From: Nemertoderma westbladi
Taxonomy: Eukaryota; Xenacoelomorpha; Nemertodermatida; Nemertodermatidae
Assembly: GCA_032718475.1 (NCBI GenBank)
Contig: JAUCBJ010007930.1
Coordinates: forward strand, 1 to 64,000
Reading direction: 5' to 3'
Length of the DNA: 64,000 nt
Within the stretch, counting starts at the first letter, position 1. Every line of letters starts with the position of its first letter. The position numbers and the translations under genes are program-made. This document shows, in pieces, positions 10,701 through 20,279 of the stretch. The notes beneath the pieces were generated by a model, which had not been told where the DNA came from, made no database searches, and saw only the letters and a list, made by a program, of their open reading frames with translations.

Positions 10701-11336
10701 TCTATGCCTCGGCGGTATTATAGCAACCCGTCGTTCACTCGTATACTCTTCGTTAATCATCAACGATACCCCGTCGTTGTTCCAGTTCACTAATTCGCCG
10801 TATCGCGATGCGTCGTCGGCCTTACTACCTGGCTCCTCCGCTTCGGATAAATCGACATGTTTATCCGGGACTTTTTGCCGTCCGGTGACGTCACGCCCGG
10901 TTCGAGACAACCTCATCGTCGTAAAAGATTTACTATTCGATTTGTTCGAAGACTCTGGAGTTTCTTCATCGTTTATTCGTCTGGATTCATTACCTTTCGC
11001 TTTGTAATTCATCTTTTTATCGACTAACTTACGCTCTATTTGAGTTTTCTGTAAACTCTCAGAGAATTCTTTGTAAGTCACTTCTTTATCTTTCTCCGAT
11101 ACTTTGTTTGATTTTATAGCAGCTGGTATCTCAACTCTCCTCGCTATTTCTTCAACACCGTGTGAATTCTTGCAGAACAAACAGTTTACTGTTTGTCTGT
11201 CGCTATCATCATATGAGAAGGTAAAATTTTTCAGGCAATCTCTACACAAAGTGTTTCCACATGGAAGGTGATCCATTATACTGTCGCTATCGTCACAAAT
11301 TCCACATTCCTCAGTTTGAATCAATTTTGATGCCAT
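7725..11336 (-). CDS. TRIM-like RING/B-box/coiled-coil protein with C-terminal 16-residue tandem array (1203 aa)
   Basis: I take the ATG at 11336 (MASKLIQTEE), which puts the RING at residues 11-55. The frame extends 14 codons further up without a better start. The RING-like finger reads C11-x2-C14, then C26-G-N-T-L-C31-x2-C34, then C52-x2-C55; the usual His after CG is Asn28. A basic, Ser-rich linker follows, then a B-box type 2 finger (about 264-300, CDKH..YCDICQTPMCVDCLLEEHNGH) and a coiled coil (about 301-425). The rest is hydrophilic. Residues about 790-1100 are a 16-residue array (KRYSGQ-ADSPSTVGD type, about 16 clear units plus degenerate edge units). RING/B-box/coiled-coil is the TRIM order, so a ubiquitin-ligase scaffold is inferred. 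No NHL, PRY-SPRY or filamin C-terminal domain is present. The gene is one uninterrupted exon here. Confidence 0.85.
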   Translation of the reverse strand: MASKLIQTEECGICDDSDSIMDHLPCGNTLCRDCLKNFTFSYDDSDRQTVNCLFCKNSHGVEEIARRVEIPAAIKSNKVSEKDKEVTYKEFSESLQKTQIERKLVDKKMNYKAKGNESRRINDEETPESSNKSNSKSFTTMRLSRTGRDVTGRQKVPDKHVDLSEAEEPGSKADDASRYGELVNWNNDGVSLMINEEYTSERRVAIIPPRHRADEMRVTAARGMNESGDRPSRTDRRVTFKSPAITNRTGANNQLGRDIRSTSLCDKHSYESFKLYCDICQTPMCVDCLLEEHNGHPYRPLSETVNTYKVNLNSHLQTLTCKMEDLKHQISSYSNTIRSLKKNCQFIEKEVSIAADKFVKMVMQNAESLIDKLEGNYNNVAHDIEEKINPLQKKLMYLQKLRARADVLLRGVNDAEFIADIDAVMDELKICYNDVSEQNNTQVVNRIHYVKNDILKMILSNDGIGSLHTGSALTDDGRVLRMRQSETVMSDTNGGYKIPNSGRISDNIEHRKSRQQKPLALPPPEKSTTDRPCSNLGNRWSGTHVDIDADRSVSISEGSSAVDTKPNESKNTDHGEDRSTDNNDNPMSTSLSDLNLCFTESQLMDKVMLIFDKHSKSKSVNDLPNLTSDKYEELNHLTSLSSPQTDIRNVLEKNRNSRQTADITTRLNDIIIKNNSGHRMLNGPPNVSDNQNNGQFKDKQLHGTNNSHSGLFTDSRPSANCIARQLKDDNELCDNYISGNSPTFPHNSSNDTYSGQQTDNRSTVNNKRAPEQLSENRAAASNNTNSAHFAASPSTLSDTGYSAQSSDSRSTSNVKIYSRQIADSPSTVGDKRYSGQIADRPSTIIDKRYSGQMAGSPSIVGDKRYSGQIADTPYTISNKIYSGQMADRPSTVGDKRYSGQIADRPSTISDEINSGQIVDRPSTISDKIYSGQIVDRPSTISDKRYSGQMADSPSTVGDKRYSGQIADRPSTISDKIYSGQMADSPSTVGDKRYSGQMADSPSTVGDKRYSGQIADSPSTVGDKIYSGQITDRPSTISDKKYSGQMVDSPSTVGDKRYSGQITENRSSARDKRHYVEHHDNQSTVSNDTYTGQPSNKTEMIDSQSHTVYNGSTDELQEIFGDTDDDFSRTEEACRSDSHGSLPGRLQAVPVRFQSEPPVGNEDNEIYSPRAIKRHNFIANKTDCNDVLECSIVEDELTDIEGNE
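8050..8950 (-). repeat. 48-bp coding minisatellite within the TRIM-like gene
   Basis: About 16 good and several degenerate 48-bp units. Two unit types tend to alternate on the coding strand, one ending in codons for SPSTVGD and one for RPSTISD, which suggests growth by dimers. The unit length is a multiple of three, so changes in copy number keep the frame. Confidence 0.95.
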
Positions 11337-12360
11337 TATGAAATTATTTATACTCTTAAGTATGAAATTTATACACAATAATCATGTAATTATGATATAA
11401 TAATATCAAAATTCGGTATATCAGTAATGTAAGGTAGTAAATTGAGTTTTGGCTATTGTTTGTTTTGTGTAACTGTAAAACATGTGTGCAATGCGTTTGT
11501 TTAGTACTTATATATTCTATTTACAATGTAATATAACTCAGCGTTAAGTGATTCAGTAGGGTACACACTGTGATTTGTCTTACCAATAACGATTGCCAAC
11601 GATTATCAACCTGGTCCAGTAATCACAATAGTCCTCTATATGTCTATTGTATGCGTTAATTATTAATCCCGTAGTTATGGCTACCATTATAACATTGGCG
11701 TTGACTCATAATAATGGAAATGTGCAGTAATTTACGCCGCATTCATGGCAGAGAGAGAGCACTGTAAGTCCATTTTTTGAGATTTTCCGATATTTAAATT
11801 GTAGAGGGATTCGATATGGGGGTGGTTTTCGCTTGGCAGAAAAACGTAAGTTTTTAAATACCGTTCAGAATTTGGTGTGGCAAAATCTGTAAAAATTCAA
11901 TATTTGGCTAATTTGGGTAAAAAAACGGGGTGTTAATCAGGTTAAATATGAGCAATATTTTCTGGTAATTAAAGATATTGATATTCATGGGTTTTGTGAT
12001 TCCTGCATAAATGGTATTTATAAAGTTCTCTAATATCAATTCTATAGATAGTTACTAAATAAGTGTCAAAAAAAGGTTTATTATTAAATTTCAATCATTT
12101 ATTTAATAAATAAAAGTTTCTGATCAACACTATCCTAGAACTGGAAATATTGACCTATGGTGTTCTGCCTCGAACTTAGTGTTAATCACACGGTCTTCTT
12201 AAAAATAAATTTAACAATTAAATCATCCCAATTTTTTTATTATTATAATTTAGCCCGTTTTCTGTATGGCGAAATAATAGAGATGTATTAAGTGAAAAGT
12301 TGACATATCCTCAGTTGATTAAACAACAAAGTAATTCTGTATATTATTGACTAAGTTCAA
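11337..12360. other. Spacer between divergent TRIM-like and channel genes
   Basis: AT-rich DNA between two genes transcribed away from each other, so it should hold both promoters; I cannot point to core elements. On the plus strand ATGGCAGAGAGAGAGCACT is followed at once by GTAAGT (about 11744-11768). It could be a small upstream exon, but nothing else supports that. Confidence 0.5.
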
Positions 12361-13623
12361 ATGGATTTTTACGAGAATGATTGGCAGCTGGGTGCTTGTG
12401 AATCTACCCGAAATATACTCCAAGTTCTGTGCCAAAATATAAACCAACACACCGCGTCTATCCTAGAAATAAAGAGGCAACGAGAGAAGATCCACAAAGA
12501 GGTGGCCGAGAAACATGCACTCCTTCAAGGGTTCATCACCAAAGAAGATAAGGTCGTCGTTCAGGTTAAGTTCTCCTTCCTTATTGTCGGAGATATCGAC
12601 ACTGTCTCTCAGGATTTTAGAGCCGAGATATTTTACCAAGCAAAGTGGCAAGAACCAGCACTGGCTGGTCTCAGTAAGAAGGCACTCAAAGAACTCGACT
12701 GGAGACAGTATTGGGACCCCAGACTAAAGATTGAGAACCTAAAAGATATCATTCAAGACGAGATGTGGTATAAAGTGAGGCGAGAGGGTCCCAACAGGAC
12801 CCCTTGGGTAATCCAACGCCGTAGATTCAAGGGGATATTCATTGAGCAACTTGAGTTGCAACACTTTCCTTGCGACATTCAGGACATCTCGATAACTCTA
12901 ATTACAGACAGACTTCGCTCGGAAGTAGAGTTAGTTCCGGACATGTCGGAGCCATCCACAGTTAATCGATACAGTTTCCAAGACCAGGAGGAATGGGACA
13001 TTTATAATCACGTGCAAGTAGTCCAGGGTAGACCAGATTCGAACCCAGAGATAAAACAAAGTTACCCCGAAATAACTGCTACTTGTAGAGTCAAGCGAAA
13101 GGCTTTGCTCTACTTCTGGAATGTAGTTCTTCCGATGATGATGATGGCGTTTATTTCGCTAACCGGTTTCGCCATCCCTATCATTTGGCAGTCTGCTCGC
13201 ATGGCCAACGCTTGCACGTTGCTACTGACAGCCGTTGCTTTTAAGTTCGTCATATCGGGCAACCTTCCAACAATTAGTTATCTCACCTACCTAGATATCT
13301 ACGTTCTAGTAGAGATGTTGGGGCTGGGGATTATGGTGCTGGTGTACGCGGGTTTAGCTATACTGCGACCGGATTGGTTAGGTCGGGCTGTACCATTAGA
13401 GAGCGAACAACCTGCGTTCCTTGGAGATATGATTGCCCTTGGAGCACTCGCCCTGTTCCAGGTATCCTTCCATATTGGCTTCGGACTTTTCTTCTACCTC
13501 AAAACGAATAAAAGACGTAAAATAATGAAAGAAATGGACGAAGATTACAAAAGAGAGTCCCAGACAAAGAAGACAAGAATGTCTCTTAGAAAATCTAAAT
13601 CGGATTTTTTTATTGGAAAATAA
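12361..13623 (+). CDS. Cys-less pentameric ligand-gated ion channel subunit (420 aa, intronless)
   Basis: Fold and order match the pentameric ligand-gated channel family: an extracellular-type ligand-binding domain (about 65-245) with the WDPRL motif (118-122) and the loop core HFPCDIQ (168-174), then four membrane segments at about 248-272 (with the conserved Pro in VVLPMM), 279-300, 311-335 and 356-380. The two cysteines that define the Cys-loop are absent; by alignment around FPxD they are Glu and Ile. M2 is preceded by SAR, reminiscent of the PAR motif of anion channels. There is no signal peptide; residues 1-60 form a charged helix instead. The M3-M4 loop is only about 20-25 residues and the tail is basic. 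An in-frame TAA lies two codons before the ATG, fixing the start. Ligand and ion selectivity are unknown. AATAAA at 13619-13624 overlaps the stop codon. Confidence 0.88.
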   Translation: MDFYENDWQLGACESTRNILQVLCQNINQHTASILEIKRQREKIHKEVAEKHALLQGFITKEDKVVVQVKFSFLIVGDIDTVSQDFRAEIFYQAKWQEPALAGLSKKALKELDWRQYWDPRLKIENLKDIIQDEMWYKVRREGPNRTPWVIQRRRFKGIFIEQLELQHFPCDIQDISITLITDRLRSEVELVPDMSEPSTVNRYSFQDQEEWDIYNHVQVVQGRPDSNPEIKQSYPEITATCRVKRKALLYFWNVVLPMMMMAFISLTGFAIPIIWQSARMANACTLLLTAVAFKFVISGNLPTISYLTYLDIYVLVEMLGLGIMVLVYAGLAILRPDWLGRAVPLESEQPAFLGDMIALGALALFQVSFHIGFGLFFYLKTNKRRKIMKEMDEDYKRESQTKKTRMSLRKSKSDFFIGK

Positions 13624-13668
13624 ATTGAAATATTTAAATTGGCTTTGTAAAGAGCCCCGAACATGCAC

Positions 13669-16600
13669 AGGAACTCCCTAGTATTGTCAGCGGGGGTGTA
13701 CATGAAGGTTTATATGATGTGTCTCTTTTAGGGACTCCCTGGTATTGTCTGTGGTGGTGTACATGAAGGTGTGTGTATCTGCTGTGTCTCTTTAGGGGCT
13801 CCCATGTATTGTCTGCGGGGGTGTACACGAATGTGTATCTGTTGTGTCTCTTTAGGGGCTCCCTAGTATTGTCTGTGGTGGTGTACATGAAGGTGTATCT
13901 GCTGTGTCTCTTTAGGGGCTCCCATGTATTGTCCGCGGGGGTGTACACGAACGTGTATCTGTTGTGTCTCCTTAGGAGCTCCCTTGTATTGTCTGTGGTG
14001 GTGTACATGAAGGTGTATCTGTTGTGTCTCTTTAGGGGCTTCCTAGTATTGTCTGCGGTGGTGTACATGAAGGTGTATCTGTTGTATCTCCTCTGGGGAT
14101 CCCTAGTATTGTCTGTGGTGGTGTACATGAAGGTGTATCTGTTGTGTCTCCTTAGGGGCTCCCTTTTATTGTCTGTGGTGGTGTACATGAAGGTGTATCT
14201 GTTGTATCTCCTCTGGGGATCCCTAGTATTGTCTGTGGTGGTGTACATGAAGGTGTATATGTTGTGTCTCCTTAGGGGCTCCCTTGAATTGTATGTGGTG
14301 GTGTACATGAAGGTGTATCTGTTGTATCTCCTCTGGGGATCCCTAGTATTGTCTGTGGTGGTGTACATGAAGGTGTATCTGTTGTGTCTCCTTAGGGGCT
14401 CCCTTTTATTGTCTGTGGTGGTGTACATGAAGGTGTATCTGTTGTATCTCCTCTGGGGATCCCTAGTATTGTCTGTGGTGGTGTACATGAAGGTGTATCT
14501 GTTGTGTCTCCTTAGGGGCTCCCTTTTATTGTCTGTGGTGGTGTACATGAAGGTGTATCTGTTGTATCTCCTCTGGGGATCCCTAGTATTGTCTGTGGTG
14601 GTGTACATGAAGGTGTATCTGTTGTATCTCCTCTGGGGATCCCTAGTATTGTCTGTGGTGGTGTACATGAAGGTGTATATGTTGTGTCTCTTTAGGGGCT
14701 TCCTAGTATTGTCTGCGGTGGTGTACATGAAGGTGTATCTGTTGTATCTCCTCTGGGGATCCCTAGTATTGTCTGTGGTGGTGTACATGAAGGTGTATCT
14801 GTTGTGTCTCCTTAGGGGCTTCCTTTTATTGTCTGTGGTGGTGTACATGAAGGTGTATCTGTTGTATCTCCTCTGGGGATCCCTAGTATTGTCTGTGGTG
14901 GTGTACATGAAGGTGTATATGTTGTGTCTCCTTAGGGGCTCCCTTGTATTGTATGTGGTGGTGTACATGAAGGTGTATATGTTGTGTCTCCTTGTCCTTA
15001 GGGGCTCCCTTGTATTGTATGTGGTGGTGTACATGAAGGTGTATATGTTATGTCTCCTTGTCCTCAGGGGCTCCCTTGTATTGTCTGTGGTGGTGTACAT
15101 GAAGGTGTATATGTTGTGTCTCCTTGTCCTTAGGGGCTCCCTTGTATTGTCTGTGGTGGTGTACATGAAGGTGTATATGTTGTGTCTCATTGTCCTTAGG
15201 GGCTCCCTTGTATTGTCTGTGGTGGTGTACGTGAAGGTGTATCTGTTGTGTCTCCTTAGGGGCTCCCTTGTATTGTATGTGGTGGTGTACATGAAGGTGT
15301 ATCTGTTGTGTCTCCTTAGGGGCTCCCTTGTATTGTATGTGGTGGTGTACATGAATGTGTATCTGTTGTGTATCTTAGGAGCTCCCTTGTTTTGTCTGTG
15401 GTGGTGTACATGAATGTGTATATGTTGTGTCTCCTTGTCCTTAGGGGCTCCCTTGTATTGTATGTGGTGGTGTACATGAAGGTGTATATGTTGTGTCTCC
15501 TTGTCCTTAGGGGCTCCCTTGTATTGTCTGTGGTGGTGTACATGAAGGTGTATCTGTTGTGTCTCCTTAGGAGCTCCCTTGTATTGTATGTGGTGGTGTA
15601 CATGAAGGTGTATATGTTGTGTCTCCTTGTCCTTAGGGGCTCCCTTGTATTGCCTGTGGTGGTGTACATGAAGGTGTATATGTTGTGTCTCCTTGTCCTT
15701 AGGGGCTCCCTGGTATAGTCTGTGGTGGTGTACATGAAGGTATATCTGTTGTGCCTCCTTAGGAGCTCCCTTGCATTGTCTGTGGTGGTGTACATGAAGG
15801 TGTATATGTTGTGTCTCCTTGTCCTTAGGGGCTCCCTTGTATTGTCTGTGGTGGTGTACATGAAGGTGTATCTGTTGTGTATCCTTAGGAGCTCCCTTGC
15901 ATTGTCTGTGGTGGTGTACATGAAGGTGTATCTGTTGTATCTCCTCTGGGGATCCCTAGTATTGTCTGTGGTGGTGTACATGAAGGTGTATATGTTGTGT
16001 CTCCTTGTCCTTAGGAGCTCCCTTGCATTGTCTGTGGTGGTGTACATGAAGGTGTATCTGTTGTATCTCCTCTGGGGATCCCTAGTATTGTCTGTGGTGG
16101 TGTACATGAAGGTGTATATATTGTGTCTCCTTGTCCTTAGGAGCTCCCTTGCATTGTCTGTGGTGGTGTACATGAAGGTGTATCTGTTGTGTCTCTTTAG
16201 GGGCTCCCTTTTATTGTCTGTGGTGGTGTACATGAAGGTGTATCTTGGTGTACATGAAGGTGCATCTGCTGTGTCTCTTTAGGGGCTCCCTAGTATTGTC
16301 TGTGGTGGTGTACATGAAGGTGTATGTGTTGTGTCTTCTTAGGAGCTCCCTAGTATTGTCTGTGGTGGTGTACATGAATGTGTATCTGTTGTGTATCTTT
16401 GGAGCTCCCTTGTTTTGTCTGTGATGGTGTACATGAAGGTGTATCTGGTGTGTCTCTTTAGGGGCCCCTAGTATTGTCTGCGGGGGTGTACATGAAGGTG
16501 TATGTGTTGTGTCTTCTTAGGAGCTCCCTAGTATTTTCTGTGGTGGTGTACATGAATGTGTATCTGTTGTGTATCTTTGGAGCTCCCTTGTTTTGTCTGT

Positions 16601-17563
16601 GGTGGTGTGCATGAAGGTGTATCTGGTGTGTCTCTTTAGGGGCCCTTAGTTTTATCTGCGGGGGTGTAGATGAAGGTGTATCTGTTGCGTCTCCTTAGGA
16701 GCTCCCTTGTATTGTCTGTGGTGGTGGTGTACATGAATGTGTATTTGTTGTGTATCTTTGGAGCTCCTTAGGGGCTCCCTAGTATTGTCTGCGGTTGTGT
16801 ACGTGAACGTGTATCTATGGTGTCTCTTTGGAGCTCCCTTGTTTTGTCTGTGGTGGTGTACATGAAGGTGTATCTGTTGTGTCTCTTTAGGGGCTCCCTA
16901 GTAGTGTCTGCGGTGGTGTACATGAAGGTGTATCTGTTGTGTCTCTTTAGGGGCTCCCTAGTAGTGTCTGTGGTTGTGTACGTGAACGTGTATCTATGGT
17001 GTATCTTTGGAGCTCCCTTGTTTTGTCTGTGGTGGTGTACATGAAGGTGTATCTGTTGTGTCTCTTTAGGGGCTCCCTTGCATTGTCTGTGGTGGTCTAC
17101 ATGAAGGTGTATCTGTTGTGTCTCCTTAGAGGCTCCCTGGTATTGTCTGTGGTGGTGTACATGAAGGTATATATGTTGTGTCTCCTTAGGAGCTCCCTTG
17201 TATTGTCTGCGGTGGTGTACGTGAGCGTGTATCTATGGTGTATCTTTGGAGCTCCCTTGTTTTGTCTGTGGTGGTGTACATGAAGGTGTATCTGTTGTGT
17301 CTCCTTAGAGGCTCCCTGGTATTGTCTGTGGTGGTGTACATGAAGGTGTTTCTGTTGTGTCTCCTTAGGAGCTCCCTTGCATTGCCTGCGGGGGTGTACA
17401 TGAAGGTGTATATGTTGTGTCTCCTTGTCCTTATGGGCTCCCTTGTATTGTCTGCGGTGGTGTACATGAAGGTGTATCTGTTGTATCTCCTCTGGTGATC
17501 CCTAGTATTGTCTGTGGTGGTGTACATGAAGGTGTATCTGTTGTGTCTCTTTAGGGGCTCTCT
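13669..17563. repeat. 60-bp minisatellite, about 60 units over 3.9 kb
   Basis: The unit contains GGTGTACATGAAGGTGTAT and GTTGTGTCTCCTTAGG. From about 14041 to 14940 two versions alternate (CTCTGGGGATCCC versus CTTAGGGGCTCCC), giving a 120-bp higher-order unit. From about 14980 many units carry a 9-bp insertion (CTTGTCCTT), making 69 bp. The array begins within 50 bases of the channel stop codon, so it may be transcribed as its 3' UTR. Long open frames on both strands follow from a unit length divisible by three and are not treated as genes. Confidence 0.95.
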
Positions 17564-17574
17564 ACCGCCCATTA

Positions 17575-20270
17575 TCTTTACTAATTACCATACTATGTTT
17601 AAATATTCCATACATACATATGTATGCTCTACATTGAGTATACTAAATATAATATCGTATGTGTGTATAACACTGCGTTATAGTAGCTTAGATAAATTAA
17701 AACGCTTAAAAAATCATATATTAACCATAGTGTTCGGTTAATAATTTATATTCTAGTTTGCTTGTTTACATGTGATAATATAATACTAATTATGATTATG
17801 CTTCTTCAAATATCATTAGCACTATTATAAAGCTCATTATCAGCTTGTGTTACTGACACATTTACTGCATTTTTACTGTTATTTGCGCAGTCAATTTTAA
17901 TTGGATACTGCAACTGTTGGTTATATTTACCTTTTCCTTTTATCTTTTACGACTATAAATTCTCTCCTACTTTAGGAGTTGGTTTAACATAATCATATAA
18001 CTGTCATCATATAATATAGGTTTCATCATGGACTCACTTAAAAAACACTCTTTAAAAAAACAAATCTCCAATGTTGTACAAGATTCGATATAACTCACGT
18101 TCTAAAACGATTTTATTGACTCCGTATTAAATAGAAGGGTTGAATTGAAACTGGGAATGTTGTGTTATAAGAGTCTAAATGGCTTGGCACGGCACTATTT
18201 CAGCGATTAATTGACGCTACACAGAAAATACCAAACCTGTATTTGTGTTTTTCACCCTTTGTAAATTATAACATAGGTTTTCAATTTGGAACTTCCGATT
18301 TCGAAAAAAGAGTAAGTGTTTAAATTAACGATTTATACTAAAAGTTTGAGTGGTATTGACATAAGGGTTAATTACAATCACTTTTAAAAATAATTATAAA
18401 ACTAACTTTTCCTTATCAAATTAGGCCAACTGGTTTCTCAAGAAACCCTAGTTTTACTTAGAAAAAACCACCGGTTTTAAATAATCTCACACATATAATT
18501 AAGGAAAAAAACGGGGTTTTCGGAAATAAATCTGTTTTTAATTACTGTTAAAAACTTGGTGTTTGTAAATCCTTTGAAAGTAGGGTTTGTGGGTTGTAAA
18601 AACCACGGCTTTTTATACATTTAACTTTCATTTTGTTAACTGATAAACCTGGGTTTTTATTCAATAAAGATTGAGGCTTCTAACAAATAAAATGCCGCTT
18701 TTATGATAATAAATTATAAATTAATGCGATTAAACCTGGGGTATGTTAATATTTGAAACTTTCTTACCCTTACCCCTCTTACCGCACAAGTCCCTTTCAC
18801 CCATAGTACCACCTACAAAATTGGAATTATAACGAACGTAAAAAGAGTTTGTTCGGTAATCTAATGCAACTAATTATATTCGATAAATTAACTAATAAGT
18901 CGCTGGCAGCTGCAATCTTACAAATTGCATATGAATGTTGCGTTTTCTGAATGGGAAATGTTCTGTTCCATCTACATTATTCCTTTTCATGGTACTTATT
19001 CGAGTCGCCACACAAGGAAATTAATGGATTCGAATTCGCTTTGATATGATTTACGATTTACTCAACTTTGATCCTAAACCCCTCATAAATTTAAATTAAC
19101 TCATTATTAATATTCAATCTTTCTGCGAGAAATTTAATTAGAATAAAGCTGGGTATCATTAAGGCAAAAGAGGATGTGGTATTGCGGTTATAATATTAAC
19201 GGACTCAAGTTCAAAAACCTCCAACATAATCCAACATAATTATTGATTGTGTGGCTAATGTGCTGTGTGTATAGATACAGTATTTCCTCCATTCCGTAGT
19301 TTTGAGGAAGATAATTAAATCAAAACTATTATAATTGCATACTGCCCTGTTGCTAATTACAATATTCCAGTTATTACCTTTTAAAACAGCAGACTGCTAT
19401 CACATGTCTTGTTTATTTTATTTTATTATAATATGTTATTTTATTTCATAAATTAAAGCTTTTATATATTAATATATAGGACTTTACAAACTTCATTTGT
19501 TAAGATTAAGTTAAGCTGCTTAAGCGACTTAAATATTATAAATTCTGTGGAATAATATTATTCTTCTTCCTTCATTAATTAAATTCTACCCAAAAAAATG
19601 TACCTCAATATAATATTTCCAATTTAGCTATATTCATATTTGTTTCTATGATATTTTAATGGGAGTTAAGCTGACTAATAATAAACGGAACTTCCATAGG
19701 GTTTAAAAGAGGAATTTATTATATTCAAGTAAATATTCACTTCGTAGGCCTACAGTAAAATAGATTACGAACAATTTACACTTCCATGAACGCAATTAAT
19801 TAATTCTTTGAAATTTAAAATATCGATTGCAGAACGTATGCGGATTATCTTTTACGCATATCAGCGGAACTCTAGTGGGTAGGTTCTGTACTGATCGATA
19901 TCTTTAGCAAATAAATCCCGGTGACTCGTTATCAGTACCGAGTCGCCACACTACTCTATCGTAGAGATAAGAACATCAATGTAACTCTGAGTTACAGCGA
20001 TGTAACATAATTAAATGAAATTTGTTCTCATTGTCACCAGCGACAAAGGCTTCACTTACTGTAGCAGATAAATGCTCCGATTTGTCAGCAGTTTACATTT
20101 GGAGACAATTCCTCAACTTAATAGGATAATCCGACTCAATCTAAAATGGTTCCGTGATGAAGGTACGAATGGGACGAAACGGAGGTCCGAACAGGTCGAC
20201 TTAAGGGAAATTAGTAGGTCATAGAGGTATGTTAATCTAACCAAAACAATAAACGAGAGTGTATAGCGCT
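17575..20270. other. AT-rich spacer, no gene seen
   Basis: About 2.7 kb of AT-rich sequence without a convincing exon, repeat array or recognisable transposon end. Confidence 0.6.
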
Positions 20271-20279
20271 GGTCACTTG

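Noticed and set aside
13634-17741. Long open frames on both strands (up to 572 codons) across the 60-bp array
   Set aside because: They arise from a unit length divisible by three lacking stops in several frames; no start context, signal or domain supports a protein. Kept only as a test in the findings.
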